A stretch of DNA of 64,000 bases. Source: Lotus japonicus (lineage: Eukaryota > Streptophyta > Magnoliopsida > Fabales > Fabaceae). Shown here in pieces: positions 61,585 to 64,000 of the stretch. The stretch lies in the NCBI RefSeq assembly GCF_012489685.1, contig NC_080043.1:83468292-83532291 (forward strand), read 5' to 3'. Each line of letters starts with the position of its first letter. Position 1 is the first letter of the stretch. The notes beneath the pieces are model-generated. The model was not told where the DNA came from. It saw nothing but the letters and a program-made list of their open reading frames with translations, and did no database searches. The translations under genes were made by a program, and so were the position numbers.

Positions 61585-61932
61585 CTCTCTCCGTTCCTAA
61601 TTATAAGACCTAGTTTCAAAATTTTCATGTTCTTAAATATAAGACCTCTTACAATAATCTAGCAAAAGGTTTTGTACTCTTCCATATTTACCCTTCACAT
61701 TAATTATATGTTTTCAATTCCAAAGTTATCACCTACCATTTATTACTACTAATCTAACTAACTATGACTTTTGGTATAAATGCAATGATTATTGGTGAGA
61801 GAAAATGACAAAAGGTAAATAGGGAAGAATGTATGCATTTTTAGAAAACCAATACTCTAATTAGTCACCTTAAGTGCTTTCTTAATAAACGCAATTTTTT
61901 GAAATAGGTCTTATATTTAGGAACGGAGGGAG
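61585..61932. mobile_element. Stowaway-type MITE
   Basis: The left end CTCTCTCCGTTCCTAATTAT and the right end, reverse-complemented, CTCCCTCCGTTCCTAAATAT are nearly perfect inverted repeats. They extend through AAGACCTA/AAGACCTATTT. TA flanks both ends (61583-61584 and 61933-61934). Confidence 0.85.
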
Positions 61933-62822
61933 TATATAGGAGATTGAGTTCTACACGGCAATCAAATATAGCTAGTGAACGAATTGTAATTGATGACCTT
62001 ATTATATAGAACCATGGAAGACTCATGGTGTCGTACATCCTAATACTAAATTGATGCCAATTCATATTAGATGAATAGATGACAATTGTTTAAGGAGAGG
62101 GTCAACAGGGCTCTCCTCTTTGTTAATGTCTTTTTCTTCCACTCTCGTTTCTTTAATTAAAATATATATGTGCATGCATACACTTTTGTTTCTTTCATAT
62201 ATGGCAATAATGTATAGGAAAAAGATAATTTATCATGAACTCCCATACATTACCTTCATATATACTAGCCGCAACACCCAATTTTTTTTGTGGGGGTGGG
62301 GTAAAATGTGATTGTGATGGTTTGAATCAGCAGCAATTTTTTTTACGAGAGTATATATATGAAATTTGTGATGGTTTTAAACATCCATAAATATGTTATT
62401 TAAAAAAATCCAACACTGGCGTTAGCCACCACTAAAGTTGGTATTCTTTGAATTTTGAGTCATTCAGGTTTATGTTGTATGACCGTAATGTATACATAAG
62501 GTAGTGTTAATGATTTTTACATTGTCAGTCAACCATGCATGTTTGAGAAATTTATCATATTATTATCTAAATCTGTAAAATAATTTTATCAACCTATATA
62601 AAAGTTACAATATATTTCTTATATCCCGAGACAAATCTACTTAAGAAGATGTGCGGGAGTTGCCCTTCCTATATATTTTTCTTTTGACAACAAAAAGACT
62701 TTATTAATAGAAAAAGAGTTACATGAGAACAACTCTTCTTACTATATTATTATATAGTATATCATGTGTATTAATTGCTCTTATTTCCCCTCTAAAAATA
62801 TAGTATATGATTCAAAATTATA

Positions 62823-63146
62823 CTCGTTTCAGAAAGTTTATAGTACTTTAAGGTTGTGGCACAAAGAGTAATAAATCAATTATTGATAGTATAATTTGAC
62901 TAGATTGTCCTTATTTAATTTTACTAGTATGATGTGTAACTATTAAATTATACTTAGATAGAGAAGAATGTAATTAATAGAGAAGAGTTGTGGCTGGTTA
63001 ATATCAAATGTGATAAGTGAGAGAAGATATATTAAATAATGGTATAAGTGGAAAATGAGGAAAAATGCATTGACATACTTAAACAACAAACTATTTGGGA
63101 TATTGAAATCATACCTAAAACTACAAACTTTCTGGAACGGAGAGAC
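62823..63146. mobile_element. Stowaway-type MITE
   Basis: The left end CTCGTTTCAGAAAGTTTATA and the right end, reverse-complemented, GTCTCTCCGTTCCAGAAAGT are inverted repeats. TA flanks both ends (62821-62822 and 63147-63148). The interior is AT-rich and non-coding. Confidence 0.7.
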
Positions 63147-64000
63147 TATATTTATGTATATATGTTGCCCCCACAACCTTAAAAGGTTGGTTGAGTGAAG
63201 CATGATAGAGACATGAATTTTTAGGTTTGAACTCTCACCGGTCTCATTGTGGTGAAGTAAATATAAGTTTAGTGTAAATGAGTTATGAGCCCCGAAGCTT
63301 CCTCTACTTTTGAGTGAGGTATCATAATCTCACCTAAATTTCTGAAAAATAAATTATCCTCTCTCACGTTAGAATTTCTGGATCTGTGGTTTATATCCTT
63401 AAAATATTATAATATTCATTTGAGTGTGTATATATATAAAAGAACTTTCCATATATTTTGAAATAGGATAGAGCTTTGAAATTGTCATCAATCATTTGAT
63501 TCACTTCCAAAAAAAACAAACAGAACACCCCTTCTTTTCTTTCTTTGGTTTTCTTTAAAAAATTGGGAGCGGTTGTGATAATTAAGTTTAGTTAATGACT
63601 TAATGCCAAAACTATTTAGGTTTTGGAAATGTAGTAGATTAAACTGGTAAAGTTGTTTATAATGGTTGTAAAGAGTTGAAATTTAGATTGAACTTCGTTC
63701 CAAACAGAACATAGAGTTTTACACTTTTACTCTTGGTGTAGCACACCGTCGTAGACTTTTGGTTATGAGCATCAAGGGAAGGGTCCATATCACATAATGT
63801 GATGTCTCACCAGTCACCGATTTGATTCCCCCCCTTTTTTCAAGCAAATACACAATTGCATCCATATTCTTGTAATCATATATTTATCGATGATTTATGT
63901 CATTAAAATGCACTTGTCATTAGTCATTACCCTATACTTATACTTTTATGTCCTTTAGCATTTTTTTAATCATGGTGCTAATATGAGTTCTGAGGTCATT

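Larger units (their letters stand above)
53501..64000. other. Large gene-free interval
   Basis: AT-rich DNA without a gene I can support. It holds MITEs at 53947-54212, 61585-61932 and 62823-63146, a short tandem repeat near 54668-54760, an LTR-like fragment at 54845-55130 and a TA microsatellite. Open frames here (for example 55451-55660, 57125-57319, 60226-60468, 62120-62311) have no recognisable content. Confidence 0.6.

Overview
This is plant nuclear DNA: AT-rich, with intron-dense eukaryotic genes, plant-type gene families and many plant transposons. The gene versions and the palindromic 'gcttataagc' MITEs suggest a papilionoid legume, but the species cannot be fixed from the sequence alone.

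Four protein-coding genes are clear. (1) Minus strand, 106-1266: the 5' end of a HOTHEAD-like secreted GMC oxidoreductase, cut by the left window edge. (2) Minus strand, 6131-14844: a complete 23-coding-exon ROOT HAIR DEFECTIVE 3 (RHD3/SEY1/atlastin-type) ER-fusion GTPase, 811 aa, with one GC-AG intron. (3) Plus strand, 40890-44522: a complete 7-exon TM9SF/EMP70 (nonaspanin) protein, 642 aa, ending in a K-x-D signal. (4) Minus strand, 47517-53143: a complete 19-exon GH35 beta-galactosidase of the BGAL1 type with a C-terminal SUEL lectin domain, 841 aa. There is also a tRNA-Asp(GUC) gene at 46079-46150, and a candidate three-exon micro-gene (46 aa, one membrane span) on the minus strand at 36615-37222. 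Exon joins for the three complete genes were checked by frame; each sums to a multiple of three. The genes look like unrelated housekeeping, secretory and cell-wall functions, and nothing suggests a cluster acting in one pathway.

The intergenic DNA is mostly transposon archaeology. From 17.6 to 25.8 kb there is a three-layer nest: a LINE RNase H relic, split by a long LTR on the plus strand, itself split by a related LTR in the opposite orientation with an exact 5-bp target duplication (CTACG). From 28.8 to 32.6 kb there are three more RNase H relics on the minus strand. One is broken by a 529-bp hAT deletion derivative with 8-bp target duplications, and two Helitron-like 3' ends lie nearby. 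A 426-bp TRIM retrotransposon with two identical 139-bp LTRs sits in a beta-galactosidase intron. Short hAT elements with GC-rich palindromic ends sit in RHD3 and TM9SF introns. A 1.5-kb Mutator-like element lies just upstream of the TM9SF gene. Five Stowaway-type MITEs, two Tourist-like MITEs and two copies of a legume-style palindromic MITE are scattered through the rest.

The regions 1.3-6.0, 14.9-17.6, 33.4-36.0 and 53.2-64 kb hold no gene I can support. I found no operon, CRISPR array, viral gene or biosynthetic cluster. The most original observations are the micro-gene, the nested opposed LTRs, the hAT palindrome family and the pristine TRIM.
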